A DNA stretch of 64,000 bases from Ariolimax columbianus (taxonomy: Eukaryota; Mollusca; Gastropoda; Stylommatophora; Arionidae). A model generated the notes under the pieces. That model had not been told where the DNA came from. It ran no database searches and saw nothing but the letters and a program-made list of their open reading frames with translations. Position 1 is the first letter of the stretch. Each line of letters starts with the position of its first letter. The stretch lies in the NCBI GenBank assembly GCA_036924085.1, contig JAVGWX010000004.1, forward strand, positions 77,115,090 through 77,179,089, given 5' to 3'. The position numbers and the translations under genes were made by a program. Below, piece by piece: positions 11,031 to 21,809 of the stretch.

Positions 11031-11274
11031 AGAAGGAAATGGCATCTTTCCAGCAAAAATACTATAGAAAAATTCCTTTCAATCAATCAATCAATAAGAG
11101 ACTTCTCGGCGAATTGTCCATTGAATTCACTGCCCTGTGCTACTCTTTCTGTCTCTCTCCAAGTGTAGCCATTTAATTGTGGTTCCTTCTCCCATTCTCT
11201 TCTCCCTGTATTTTAAGATATACCTCTTTTTCTCATCTCTTAAGGGTTCCATTTGAGAACCTGCTTAGCTATGT

Positions 11275-11870
11275 TGAACGGTCCATCCTCAGATGTTTTC
11301 CCCAATGTTTTCTTTTAGTTTGTGTTTCAGTGGCTGTTGTTGACCCTTCCACCAAGTCTTCATTCCTCACCATGTCCTGCCACTTTATGAACACAAGTCT
11401 TCATTCCTCACCATGTCCTGCCACTTTATGAACACAAGTCTTCATTCCTCACCATGTCCTGCCACTTTATGAACACAAGTCTTCATTCCTCACCATGTCC
11501 TGCCACTTTATGAACACAAGTCTTCATTCCTCACCATGTCCTGCCACTTTATGAACACAAGTCTTCATTCCTCACCATGCCCTGCCACTTTATGAACACA
11601 AGTCTTCATTCCTCACCATGTCCTGCCACTTTATGAACACAAGTCTTCATTCCTCACCATGTCCTGCCACTTTATGAACACAAGTCTTCATTCCTCACCA
11701 TGTCCTGCCACTTTATGAACACAAGTCTTCATTCCTCACCATGTCCTGCCACTTTATATCAATTGTTTTTTTGTAGACATCTGTAAACGAAGGACTGGAG
11801 TCTTTATTGTATGGCCTTGGTTGTTCTCCACGTCTCCACTCCATACAGCAACACTTACTTGAAATTTCCA
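11275..11870 (-). pseudogene. RTE-like LINE fragment carrying an internal minisatellite
   Basis: Minus-strand readings fit the C-terminal third of an RTE RT: VLLYGVETWRTTKAIQ, LQSFVYRCLQK, IKWQDMVRNEDL, then EGSTTATETQTKRKHWGKHL. The same blocks occur in order in the RTE copy at 56.4-57.1 kb. Between KW and the following residues the sequence has expanded into the 41-bp array at 11355-11757. Confidence 0.8.
11355..11757. repeat. 41-bp minisatellite born inside LINE coding sequence
   Basis: About ten copies of a 41-bp unit (ACCATGTCCTGCCACTTTAT...). Its minus strand encodes IKWQDMVRNEDL, a conserved stretch of the surrounding RTE element. The LINE sequence continues on both sides, so the array grew by duplicating part of the element. 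The copies are almost identical; one has TGCCC for TGTCC. Confidence 0.95.
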
Positions 11871-11989
11871 TAGGCGTCTCGGTCTTTGCGGAACATGCCC
11901 GTGACAGACACCATGTGAGTAGCCTCTTAGAGCGCAAACCTGGGCGCTGAATATAGAGACCCTGGGCTGCCCAAACTGCAGGATCCCCC

Positions 11990-12825
11990 TCTCGGCCACG
12001 CTAGTGTAATCCAAAGGAATGCAAAGCATGACAATTTGGCACCAGCTCAACTGCAGGAGCTGCCGGAATGAGTTCGCAATTTTGAAAGCATTAGCCTTAG
12101 GTGCTACCATTCCAGATTTTCTGTCAAGGTTTACTTCCATAGCCCTACCCTCTCACGCGGTTTCCACAAGGCAGTGGAGTCGTTGCCCGCAGATGCTAGT
12201 TACTCAAGACATCCGATGATAATCTCATTGTCCCAAAACTAGCCAGCACTCTCTGGGACTTTTGGCTTTAAAATCAGAGTCTCCCCTCTCCTAGGCGAAC
12301 TGCCTGAACAGGCTAACGAGCTTCGTCTACTCAGGTTTAGAGTCAGAGTTTACCTTCTCTTAGATTGGCTGCCAACCAAGGCTAATGAGCCCAATCTGCC
12401 CGACCAGTTATACCACCGGGTACTCGGTTGCGCCCCACAGCAGGCTCATTCAGAAACAGGAGGCCACTCGTGAAGGTGCTGCTGGGGACACAATAATGTA
12501 GGAGAGGTCATTGACTTGGAAACCTCTGAACGGCAAACCCAGCAGTGAATCCAGCGGAGATCTCTACACCTGGAAAGAAGAGGCTATATCAGACGCTTCA
12601 CTGTCATTTGACGAGAGGGACATCCAGACCAGACCTCGCTAACCATTTGATCACAACCTTTGTTTCCTCAAGTCCTTAATCTTACTCTTCAGTATCTTCT
12701 AGTATCTTAGTATCCAGTATCTAGTATCATTACGCCTTGGAAACTAAAATACTTTGGTCACTTCACATCCTGCAATGGTCTGTAAATAACTGTTCTGGAC
12801 GGTGTGGTAACTGGAAGAGGAACTG
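11990..12825. other. Unassigned spacer with a diverged 70-bp direct duplication
   Basis: Mostly unique-looking sequence. At about 12263-12412 two adjacent segments resemble each other (AGAGTCTCCCCTCTCCTAGG... and AGAGTTTACCTTCTCTTAGA..., each followed by GCTAAYGAGC), so this is an old tandem duplication. No exon or element ends were found. Confidence 0.45.
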
Positions 12826-13022
12826 AATCCTATCAGGCACAACATACTGACCAGGACGCGCGTCATGGTCGGGCACAACATACTGACCAGGACGCGCGTC
12901 AGGGTCGGGCACAACATACTGACCAGGACGCGCGTCAGGGTCGGGCACAACATACTGACCAGGACGCGCGTCAGGGTCGGGCACAACATACTGTCCATGG
13001 CGTCACTCCAAGGTCAGGCACA
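12826..13022. repeat. 36-bp minisatellite of family A
   Basis: Five to six units of GCACAACATACTGACCAGGA plus CGCGCGTCAGGGTCGG. The unit aligns with the 37-bp unit of the large array at 34225-35530 (GGCAAAACATACTGATCAGA...), so both arrays descend from one internal repeat of the element. Confidence 0.9.
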
Positions 13023-13455
13023 ACATAGTGACAACTGCCAACGTTGGTCCATGATAAGGAGAGCAGCATCCAGTTTCTACAGCAATATGACATTAACCAA
13101 GCTGTGAGACGATGTAATAACAACCATGTTATCTAACACTAATCCTAAACCTAACTCTAAACCTAACTCTAAACCTAACTCTAAACCTAACTCTAAGCCT
13201 AACTCTAACACTAACTCTAAACCTAACTCTAAACCTAACTCTAAACCTAACTCTAAACCTAACTCTAAACCTAACTCTAAACCTAACTCTAAACCTAACT
13301 CTAACACTAACTCTAAACCTAACTCTAAACCTAACTCTAACACTAACTCTAAACCTAACTCTAAACCTAACTCTAAACCTAACTCTAAACCTAACCCTAA
13401 ACTCAATATAACCATCTTTTCTACACTTCTATCTTTATCTAACTGGGAACTGAGA
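13023..13455 (-). mobile_element. Family C element, copy 1, with telomere-like core
   Basis: On the plus strand it reads CAACGTTGGTCCATGATAAG, GTTTCTACAGCAATATGACA and GATGTAATAACAACCATGTT. A CTAAACCTAACT array follows, then ATATAACCATCTTTTCTACA. This is the inverse of the 48.5 kb copy. It is nested inside the array of family A copy 1, so it arrived later. Confidence 0.8.
13130..13405. repeat. 12-bp telomere-like array (CTAAACCTAACT)n
   Basis: More than 20 copies of a 12-bp unit with CTAACACTAACT variants. It resembles degenerate CCCTAA telomere repeats but is a distinct dodecamer. The flanks belong to family C on both sides, so this is an internal part of a mobile family. Both strands read as long open frames because 12 is a multiple of three. 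Confidence 0.95.
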
Positions 13456-13653
13456 CGCTAGTCTAGTCAGGCACAACATACTGACCAGGACGTCAGGTCA
13501 GGCACAATACGCTGTCCAAGACTACAATCTCTCTGACTAGATGTAGATCGATTTGATCCCCATAGTAGTGAGCGCCTCGCAGACGAAGTCAAACATAGCA
13601 CAACCGCCTGGAGGACCGCGTTCCACCTTCATCAGCATGCTCGGGATGTGAGA

Positions 13654-13884
13654 CTTTCACACGCGCCCTCATGGTGAGGCCCTTCCATTGCACTTTGGTT
13701 GGGCTAGCTTCTGAGGGCGCACAAACCTAGCATATGTACATACAGACGCACACATGCATCCAAGCACTGGTTTATGCGTCCTGATATCGCCCAATGGACT
13801 ACGGTCTGGGGTGGAAAATGGCGCGCCTCCGCCAGTAGAAACTAGTGAGGCAAACATCTAAGCAAAAAAAAAAAAAAAAAAGAA
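13654..13884 (+). mobile_element. Poly-A-tailed insertion in family A tail
   Basis: Compared with the copies at 35.7 and 38.6 kb, where GGGATGTGA is followed directly by (G)AAAGCTA/C, this copy has about 230 extra bases ending in 18 A residues. That is the shape of a retroposed sequence. No pol III boxes or coding domain were recognised. Its source is unknown. Confidence 0.6.
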
Positions 13885-14208
13885 AAGCTACTATAACCAG
13901 CCACTGAACGACCTTTTCAAGGCGCACAAACGATTAAACTTACTCATTATGGGCATTTTACAACAACAACAACATCAACAGCAACAATCTTTATCTAAGC
14001 AATTTATTTATTTATTTAAAATAAAATTATATCGACATTCCCTCCCCTTAACCTGAAATGGAATGTCCCGTTACGTACGATAGAAACCCAGGGATCTCTG
14101 TTTTGGGTGAATTAAGACGCAAGTACCAATTTTCCAATCTTTCATCCATGGGAACAGTCCATTGTTAGAGTGTTAGTTAAACCGAGGTTTCCAATGTTAT
14201 AAACATAC

Positions 14209-14370
14209 CTGCTACATCGCTAGTATCCATTTTTTCTGTTGAAGACAAGATGTTTATGCAGTTAACCATGACTGGACTAGTGCCGCCGCTACTCATTGAT
14301 GTAGAAGATCGCTGAAGAGGGCCATGAACACTTGCAGACGTAGCAGTATCTAGGCGTGCATGGAAGCCGT
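14209..14370 (-). CDS. Putative exon, linker region of the ETS-factor gene
   Basis: On the minus strand AATCTGCAG precedes 162 nt of open frame closed by the donor GCAG|GTATGTTT. It is phase 1 at both ends. The reading GFHARLDTATSASVHGPLQ continues RSSTSMSSGGTSPVMVNC and INILSSTEKMDTSDVAG. It is serine/threonine-rich and probably disordered, as expected between the Pointed and ETS domains of TEL/Yan-type factors. The preceding exon candidate ends only 139 bp upstream. Support is splice sites and phase, with no homology recognised. Confidence 0.5.
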
Positions 14371-14509
14371 CTGCAGATTACGCAAAAGTGAAAACTTGAA
14401 ACATGGAAATTTAAGAAACAAAACTGAATAGGACCTTGACTGGTCTGGCTGGTATAGTCGTACCAAGTAAAACATAGGATCGAGCCACGATTACAGCGGA
14501 CCCATTTAC

Positions 14510-14632
14510 CAGAATCCTGTATCTGAACATTTAGTGGCAGTTTTGTGGGGCCTGCGACCGAATAATTTCGATGCCTGTCTGCTGACAGTGAGAACAGCGT
14601 ATCAAATCCCTGGTAAGGCATATGCTGTTCTT
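14510..14632 (-). CDS. Putative exon, linker region of the ETS-factor gene
   Basis: The acceptor TTTCACCCCCAACAG is a good pyrimidine tract. The 123-nt open frame ends at TTCTG|GTAAATGGG. It is phase 1 on both sides. It reads EEQHMPYQGFDTLFSLSAD, then RHRNYSVAGPTKLPLNVQ and IQDSG. No domain is recognised. It is the next exon candidate after the second Pointed exon at 16957 in transcript order, and joins the 14209 exon without a frame change. Confidence 0.55.
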
Positions 14633-15319
14633 CTGTTGGGGGTGAAATAAACAAAGAAAGCCAGCACACGACGTAGCGACAGCAGAGGCGAGCGGCCTGT
14701 AGTCCTCAGTGTTATAAACCAATCGACCACTCCAGAAATGGAAGACGTGTCGTACGACAGCTGCAGATTCATAGTAATAAATTTACAAACTGAAGTTGCT
14801 AGCGTCATGTACAATCCTCTTTAGCTACATTTTACGACATGTTGAGAAGGACACTGTGATCCTATTGTTATTTTGTGTATCCCAGTAGCCAGTTTGTTGG
14901 TAATGTATGAATAATGAGTAAATATTCAAGTATAGATTCCAAGGTGCCTTGCTGGGGACAATAGAATACAGATAACTGTCCCTCGAAGCGTGCAGCAATA
15001 AGTGACTAATGGAGGTTGTATGTATGACTAGCAGCTTCATCATACAAAATAAACTTCTAGAGACACCACTTCTACAATAATGCATATGCTTTGGGGTATA
15101 CTTCTTATAAGGAGCCACATGCAGGGGTACTTCTATGCTTCATTCAGCACGAGGTAAGATTAAAAGAGGTGATGTTCTTAGAAAAATATATTAACCAGCT
15201 ACAAAAAACAAAGGGTCACACTACTGTCCGGTTATTTCTTCACAAGAAAATACTCTACTAAGGAAACAAGACCCGAATCAACAAATCAACTAGATAAACA
15301 AATAGACAATCACTGCATA
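14633..15319. other. Intron sequence, nothing recognised
   Basis: Non-repetitive, AT-leaning DNA between the candidate linker exon and the tandem arrays. A frame on the minus strand stays open from about 14775 into the 14510 exon, but it lacks a convincing donor in the shared phase, so I did not call it. Confidence 0.4.
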
Positions 15320-15715
15320 AACAATCAGACAATCAACTTAACAAACACACATACATTCAACCATCTTATCAATCAAATACACAAACATACAATCAATTCC
15401 ACAAGCAAACAGATAATCAACTTCACAAACAGACAGACAACCAATTAGACATAGAAAAGGACAATCAACTCTACAAACAAACAAACAAACAGACAATCAA
15501 ATTTGCAAACAGACAGACAATCAAATCCAAAAATAAACCGACAATCAACTAGACAAACAAACAGACAGTCAACTGGACACACAGACAGATAATCAACTAG
15601 ACAAACAAACAGATAATCAACTAGACAAACAAATAGACAATCAACTGGACACACAGACAGATAATCAACTAGACAAACAAACAGACAATCAGACTGATTA
15701 GTAGACTAACAGTCC
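15320..15715. repeat. 24/28-bp (CAATCAACTAGACAAACAAACAGA) array
   Basis: Degenerate tandem units built from CAATCAACTAGACAAACAAA and CAGA blocks. They are irregular at the left (15320-15470) and more even towards 15690. The minus-strand frame at 15445-15654 only reads the repeat. Confidence 0.85.
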
Positions 15716-15819
15716 ACGAAACATCCATCCTACCTCAGACAGTCACATGATCCATCAAACAAGCAAATAGCAGTAGGCAGTCAAATGATCCATACAACAT
15801 CATATTTACATCAGACAAG

Positions 15820-16830
15820 TAATCGATCATCAAACATCAAACCTACAACAGACATTCACACTATCATCAAACATTTAAACTACACCAGACATACACACTA
15901 TCATCAAACATCTAACATACACCAGACATACACACAAACATCAAACATCTAAACTACACCAGACATACACACTATCATCAAACATCTTACATACACCAGA
16001 CATACACACAAACATCAAACATCTAAACTACACTAGACATTCACACAAACATAAAACATCTAACCTACACCAGATATACACACTATCATCAAACATCTAA
16101 CCTACACCAGACATACACACAAACATCAAACATCTAACCTACACCAGATATACACACTATCATCAAACATCTAACCTACACCAGACATACACACAAACAT
16201 CAAACATCTAACCTACACCAGATATACACACTATCATCAAATCATCAAACATCTAACCTACACCAGACATACACACAAACATAAAACATCTAACCTACAC
16301 ACACATACACAAAAACATCAAACATCTAACCTACATCAGACATACACACTATCATCAAACATCTAACCTACACTAGACATACACACAAACATCAAACATC
16401 TAGCCTACAGCAGACAAAGACACACACACATCAAACATCTAACCTATACCAGATATACACACTATCATCAAACATCTAACCTACACCAGACATACACACA
16501 AACATCTAACCTACACCAGACATACACACAAACATCAAACATCTAAACTACACTAGACATTCACACAAACATCAAACATCTAAACTACACCAGACATACA
16601 CACAAACATCAAACATCTAACCTACACCAGACATACATACAAACATCAAACATCTAACCTACACCAGACATACACACAAACATCAAACATCTAAACTACA
16701 CTAGACATACACACACACATCAAACATCTAACCTACACCAGACATACACACTATCATCAAACATCTAACCTACACCAGACATACACACTATCATCAAACA
16801 TCTAACCTACACCATACAGACACACAATTC
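15820..16830. repeat. 37-bp minisatellite, about 27 copies
   Basis: Units of CATCAAACATCTAACCTACA plus CCAGACATACACACAAA, with a second type ending CACACTATC. The two types alternate in places (for example 16060-16250), which indicates duplication of two-unit blocks. The array lies in the intron between the second Pointed exon and the linker exons. Confidence 0.95.
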
Positions 16831-16956
16831 ATCAAATAACCAACCTTCACTAAACAGACAAACGATCAACAAACATACAGCCAACACCAGACACACGAAC
16901 ATAAAACAACATCAGACACCCGCACTATCCACCCAAGAACCAATCTGTGAACTTAC

Positions 16957-17058
16957 TCTCTTGGTTCCCTAGACGCTGGAAGGCATTGAACAGAACATCT
17001 CCAGCATGAGGAGCTCGTTCCATAAAGTCCACCCTGGTCAGCAGAAGCAGAGCTTTAC
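16957..17058 (-). CDS. Exon: second half of the Pointed domain, ETS factor (ETV6/TEL-Yan type)
   Basis: Minus-strand acceptor CTCCGCTTCCAG, 102 nt, donor GAGA|GTAAGTTCAC, phase 1 at both ends. It reads GKALLLLTRVDFMERAPHAG then DVLFNAFQRLGNQE. The pattern MNGKALLLLT-x-x-DF-x-x-R-x-P-x-x-GDVL is the hallmark of the Pointed (SAM-like) domain of ETS transcription factors, and the LLLLT and APHAGDVL wording is closest to ETV6/TEL and fly Yan. In that group the domain polymerises and supports repression. The exon at 51328 supplies the first half and the split codon for G. I considered a CARD fragment and dropped it once the other half was found. Confidence 0.85.
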
Positions 17059-17234
17059 CTGGAAGCGGAGAATACCAGAAGGAGATTGTTTCAATCCCCA
17101 AGCAAGATAGACTCTCCCACAAAATAAAATAAAACATCGGATTGCTGTTCCAAAAGGCAGATTTAGTCATGCAATGGATTACTCCCCCTTGTGGGATCCT
17201 TTGAAACAAGAAAGCAGATAAGCTGGTAAAAGCA

Positions 17235-17695
17235 GGAAGCGGCGGCATTCACAGAGCTATAAAGAAGCAAAGACAATCGTCAAACCATCCACGAGGACGG
17301 TATGGAGAGACCAGCGCAAAGAATGCACGCCAGAAAATGAGAGCATAGACACACTTGATGGACAGACAAAGATCTTCAGACTCAGAACGGGACATTGCAG
17401 ACGCAAGACCCATCACAGAATTGGTCTCGGAGACATCGCCACGTGCAATTATAGAGCACTCAAGCAAACACTAGAACATATCCTGCAGGACCGCGCTATT
17501 TATACAGATCAGAAAGAGGCAGTATGTCCCGTGGGAACGGCTGTGCTCGAAAAGCTGTGGGGGACCGGCGAGGGCCTGAAACGCACAGCCTTCTTCGTGA
17601 ACTTCACCGAGCTAGAAGCAAAGCATCAGTTGATTGAAGAAGAAGAAGAAGAAGAAGAAGAAGAAAAAGAAGAAGAAGAAGAAGAAAAAGACGTT
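17235..17695 (+). pseudogene. I/Nimb-like LINE 3' fragment with (GAA)n tail
   Basis: The plus frame reads HSQSYKEAKTIVKPSTR, then TKIFRLRTGHCRRKTHHR, then TLEHILQDRAIYTDQKEAV, then VLEKLWGTGEGLKRTAFFV. This is the segment after RNase H. The cysteine cluster has decayed: CPCG is replaced by NYRA. The copy ends in (GAAGAA)n at 17637-17690, the same kind of tail as the 5.07 and 24.8 kb LINEs, but it is a different subfamily. It is 5'-truncated. Confidence 0.8.
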
Positions 17696-17699
17696 TTAG

Positions 17700-20084
17700 C
17701 GATTAGCGATGATGAGTATCACTATATCAACTACACAATTAAACAATAGAAGACATTTTTAAAAAACCTGAATAATGTCGCTCAGCTCAGCGCAAGTGCC
17801 ACATCCAGATCAAACGTCAGCTACAATAGATCTCTAACATCCTCTGTTTCTTGCCATTATTATACGAACAATACCGAAGCGTGTTGATCATTTTAGGGTA
17901 AGCCTAGACATGAACATAAAGGGACATAATCATTCACCTTTTCTAAAAATAGAAATCCACCCAGCGAAGGGCGGCTTAATTTGTGGCTATTGAGCTGTGA
18001 GAAAAAATAGCGCTGCTAGTAACCCTCTTCTAGCGACAATTGAACTGATTCCTATTCTATGTTAGTCTGGACGCAACCAGCTTTGCCGCTTCGCGCGTTT
18101 GCTAACATGTCATACGCTTAAACAGAAATGGCCATTACAAATTCAAATTCTAATTTATTTCACTCCTGTGTTATGCACAGGGATTTCTTCACGAATTCTT
18201 CACAAAACATTTGGGATAACTCATCCCATCCTGTCTATTCTAACGCTTCGCTACTTTATACGATAAGTCAGTCTATGCCCGGTCTGCGTCTGACACGTTT
18301 TACTGCAGTTATATGGTATTAAAATATCTAAATAGCTCATAACATAAGGAGAATTTCCACGGGAATAGCTCAATGGGATTATAAATCAGAAATATCAAGA
18401 ACACCCAAACTAACACGCACATTTAAGAAGAAGAAAGAATTAAATTTGATATCATGTTTTTTTGGGAAGAATCTTTTACCCAATTTTGCAAGCCATGTTC
18501 CTTTCAACTGAATCCTGTTAATTATATTAGGACTATCAAACATCGAGCATCATTCATCAAACATCTTCCGTTGAACGTTAGCAATCGTCCACCAAAATAT
18601 ATATCATCCATCAAACATAATTCATCAATCCTCCAACAGTATTGTTGTCTTACATCATTTCTTTTTTTGTTGTGATTTTGAATTTTTTTTAGTTTGTTTT
18701 TTGCTCCTTGCGGCCGTAGCGTAGGTTTTCTTTTGCTGCTGCCTTGCGGCTGTTATTTGGTTACATGTATGTTCTATTATTGACTATTGAATTTTGAGCA
18801 CCGCTGCAGCGTCGAGTTATTTGTTTTAAAATAAAAAATATATGAACTACTGAACAGAAAATAATAGTGTCTGTTTGTCTGTCTTGTAAAAGCTCTGGCT
18901 CCAGCGCCTTGAAATGTGCACAACTCATTCTGTCTATAATTTCTAGGTTAACGCATTGTTCTGTGACGTCAGAATAAGTAATCTCTTGTGCAACATCTGG
19001 GCGGCCGGTAAAATGTGGCGATAATTTTATCTTAAGAAGAAACTGTAGTAAACGTTTTTGACGCTGTGGTTCCTCATCGCACATATTAGAATGAGTCCAT
19101 TATTCCACCGAATGCCTCAATTATTGTTCACTTTGGTGGAGGACGAGGTTTTATTCCTAATATACAGGGCTTGACAAAACCGCTCGTCTGCTCGTCTGTG
19201 ACGAGTATACAATTTTGCTTGACGTGTAAAGAAAATCCGTTTTTAGTAGATAATGACGTTTTTAATCGTAACTACATAACGACTCTCGCACGATTATTGA
19301 TGATATTACGGTTCAAATAAATTGTACATAAGCTAGTTTATGATGGTGAATCTAAATGGATCTCCATTACTACAATTTAAACTAACTATAAAGTCATCGA
19401 TAAATGGTACTGCAGTGCTAAAACTACCAAGCATGTTCAAGGACACATATACCATGCCTCTGACAGCAGTGCATTTTTTCTTAAGAAGAAATAGACTAAC
19501 AATGTGTAAGTAAGACAATATATTTTGGTTTGGTACGCATTGTTTTGTAGAAATAAATGTGAATTAGTGCCTGGTGTAAATTTGTTAACATAAATTGCAT
19601 GACTGTAGTCCGACCATGCTGACTGGTGAAATATTTGACTGACTGATGAGCCACCCTAAAATTTGTTAAGTCCTGCTAATAATAAATATCTTCTTGGTCA
19701 CGTAAGGCCATGACAAAAATTATTTAATTCTCAAAATCGAATACAGCACGAATCAGATATACAAAGGTTAAGGTAAAAGAAATGCGTCCCAATCTGTCAC
19801 ATTGCGCGTTTTATCATGAATAATATTGCGTGAAACATATAGCCTGAGTCTGACCTGAAAGGAGTGGGGTCATCGTGAACCGGATATTACAATATTATAT
19901 TGTTTCTCCGCTTAATTGTCTTAATGTAAATAAGGCATGCATACAGACATACAGTTCCTTTATCCCAGTGGTCTCCACTATTTTATATCCTTGGACAGAT
20001 CAAATTTACTTGTTAAAGGCATTTTTATAGTGATATAAACTAAATATTGCACATTGTATACACGACATTTGTATGATAACATGA
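17700..20084. other. AT-rich intron sequence, nothing firmly recognised
   Basis: Mostly unique DNA with short CATCAAACAT-like debris near 18535-18620. No element ends or phase-1 exon were found. One notable open frame (18761-19084) is listed separately. Confidence 0.4.
18761..19084 (-). CDS. Hypothetical 107-codon open frame
   Basis: It starts MCDEEPQRQKRLLQFLLKI and continues through PDVAQEITYSDVTEQCV and LEIIDRMSCAHFKALEPE. Residue use looks protein-like over the first 70 codons, then turns hydrophobic. No domain was recognised and no splice border in the phase of the nearby ETS exons was found. It may be chance or a decayed element. It sits between the two Pointed exons in the genome, so it is not part of that mRNA. 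Confidence 0.2.
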   Translation of the reverse strand: MCDEEPQRQKRLLQFLLKIKLSPHFTGRPDVAQEITYSDVTEQCVNLEIIDRMSCAHFKALEPELLQDRQTDTIIFCSVVHIFFILKQITRRCSGAQNSIVNNRTYM

Positions 20085-21570
20085 GTGGTAAAGATTGGTA
20101 CAAACAGAGCCCCGTTCAACACAATTTTCATGCCTAGACTATTCTACCAGTGTCAAACATGGACACTTGCAGCAACAGATAAGAGAACAATAGAAACAAC
20201 AGAAATGAAATGCCTCAGACGAATGTTAAATGTGACAAGATGGGACAAAAACGATGAGATCAGGAAACAGATGGGCACTAAGCCAGTGCTAGACTTCATT
20301 AGAAAACAGCAAATTCAGTGGTTTAGCCACATATCGCGACAGCAACACAGCAGCGTCCCACGGATGGCTCTAACACAGAAGGGTCCCACAGATGGCTCTA
20401 ACACTTAAACACAGCAGCGTCCCACAGATGGCTCTAACACAGCAGCGTCCCACAGATGGCTCTAACACAGCAGCGTCCCACAGATGGCTCTAACACAGCA
20501 GCGTCCCACAGATGGCTCTAACACTTAGACACAGCAGCGTCCCACAGATGGCTCTAACACAGCAGCGTCCCACAGATGGCTCTAACACAGCAGCGTCCCA
20601 CAGATGGCTCTAACACAGCAGCGTCCCACAGATGGCTCTAACACTTAAACACAGCAGCGTCCCACAGATGGCTCTAACACAGCAGCGTCCCACATATGGC
20701 TCTAACACTTAAACACAGCAGCGTCCCACAGATGGCTCTAACACAGCAGCGTCCCACAGATGGCTTTAACACTTAAACACAGCAGCGTCCCACAGATGGC
20801 TCTAACACTTAAACACAGCAGCGTCCCACAGATGGCTCTAACACAGCAGCGTCCCACAGATGGCTCTAACACTTAAACACAGCAGCGTCCCACAGATGGC
20901 TCTAACACAGCAGCGTCCCACAGATGGCTCTAACACTTAAACACAGCAGAGTCCCACAGATGGCTCTAACATTTAGACACAGCAGCGTCCCACAGATGGC
21001 TCTAACACAGCAGCGTCCCACAGATGGCTCTAAAACTTAAACACAGCAGCGTCCCACAGATGGCTCTAACACAGCAGCGTCCCACAGATGGCTCTAACAC
21101 TTAAACACAGCAGCGTCCCACAGATGGCTCTAACACAGCAGCGTCCCACAGATGGCTCTAACACTTGAACACAGCAGCGTCACACAGATGTCTCTAACAC
21201 AGCAGCGTCCCACAGATGGCTCTAACACAGCAGCGTCCCACAGATGGCTCTAACACTTGAACACAGCAGCGTCCCACAGATGGCTCTAACACAGCAGCGT
21301 CCCACAGATGGCTCTAACACAGCAGCGTCCTACAGATGGCTCTAACACTTAAACACAGCAGCGTCCCACAGATGGCTCTAACACAGCAGCGTCCCACAGA
21401 TGGCTCTAACACTTAAACACAGCAGCGTCCCACAGATGGCTCTAACACTTAGACACAGCAGTACAAGAGCTAGAGGCCGACCCCGCAAAAGATGGATTGA
21501 CGGAATATCCGAGGCAGCCAGTTCCACCTTATACGAAGCGCAGACCAAGGCGCAGTCCAGATGTAACTTA
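20085..21570 (+). pseudogene. LINE C-terminal fragment split by its own minisatellite
   Basis: Before the array: MPRLFYQCQTWTLAATDK, TTEMKCLRRMLNVTRWDK, TKPVLDFIRKQQIQWFSHI. After it: TRARGRPRKRWIDGISEA then ASSTLYEAQTKA. These are consecutive blocks of one RTE/CR1-like C-terminus (compare the copy at 50.09-50.47 kb: TTPVLDLIKRQ..FKWFGH then GRPRKEWITEI). The 1.1 kb array at 20342-21455 replaces the few residues between WFSHISR and the R-x-RGRPRKRW block. Confidence 0.85.
20342..21455. repeat. 28/36-bp minisatellite inside a LINE
   Basis: About 35 units of CACAGCAGCGTCCCACAGAT plus GGCTCTAA (28 bp), every second or third one extended by CACTTAAA to 36 bp. The first unit is the LINE coding sequence itself (QQHSSVPRMALTQ). 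Higher-order blocks of one long plus one to three short units recur. Neither unit is a whole multiple of codons in both forms, so the array destroys the frame. Confidence 0.95.
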
Positions 21571-21597
21571 TATACCTGACGCCGAAACGCAAACCAG

Positions 21598-21637
21598 GAA
21601 CAGACAGACAGACAGACGGACGGACGGACGGACGCAG
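21598..21637. repeat. (GACA)n/(GACG)n microsatellite
   Basis: A short tetranucleotide run, ACAGACAGACAGACGGACGG and onward, just after the LINE fragment at 20085-21570. It may be that element's 3' simple-repeat tail. Confidence 0.8.
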
Positions 21638-21809
21638 TTGAATATAGAGAACTGGTTTAACAATTCCATTTTGACAAGAAAATGTAAATATTCAATGGAC
21701 GATTACCTAAAATTCTAGACAAAGAATCGAATCCTTCGAGTCAAAATATTACAGAAAGATCCTCAGAATACCTTATACAAGCGAAAAAGACAAATGCAGA
21801 CATTCGGCA

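Larger units (their letters stand above)
12826..13980 (+). mobile_element. Family A composite repeat, copy 1 (interrupted)
   Basis: It begins with a 36-bp array (12826-13022), is interrupted by a family C element, resumes at about 13467 with another unit (GGCACAACATACTGACCAGG), then carries the family A single-copy tail (CATAGTAGTGAGCGCCTCGC ... CATAGCACAACCGCCTGGAG ... GCTCGGGATGTGA). The tail is split again by a poly-A insertion at 13654-13884. It ends with TACTCATTATGGGCATTTTA and a (CAA)n-like stretch. Other copies are at 34225, 38385 and, inverted, 50818. Confidence 0.8.

Noticed and set aside
13077..13461. Leucine- and asparagine-rich repeat proteins on both strands
   Set aside because: Translation of a 12-bp telomere-like array inside a mobile element.
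14700..14775. Extra exon upstream of the 14510 exon
   Set aside because: There is an acceptor-like CTGCAG, but no donor in phase 1 and the frame runs through the next acceptor.
16957..17058. CARD or death-fold exon
   Set aside because: The residues looked vaguely CARD-like alone, but the phase-matched exon at 51328 completes a clear Pointed domain.
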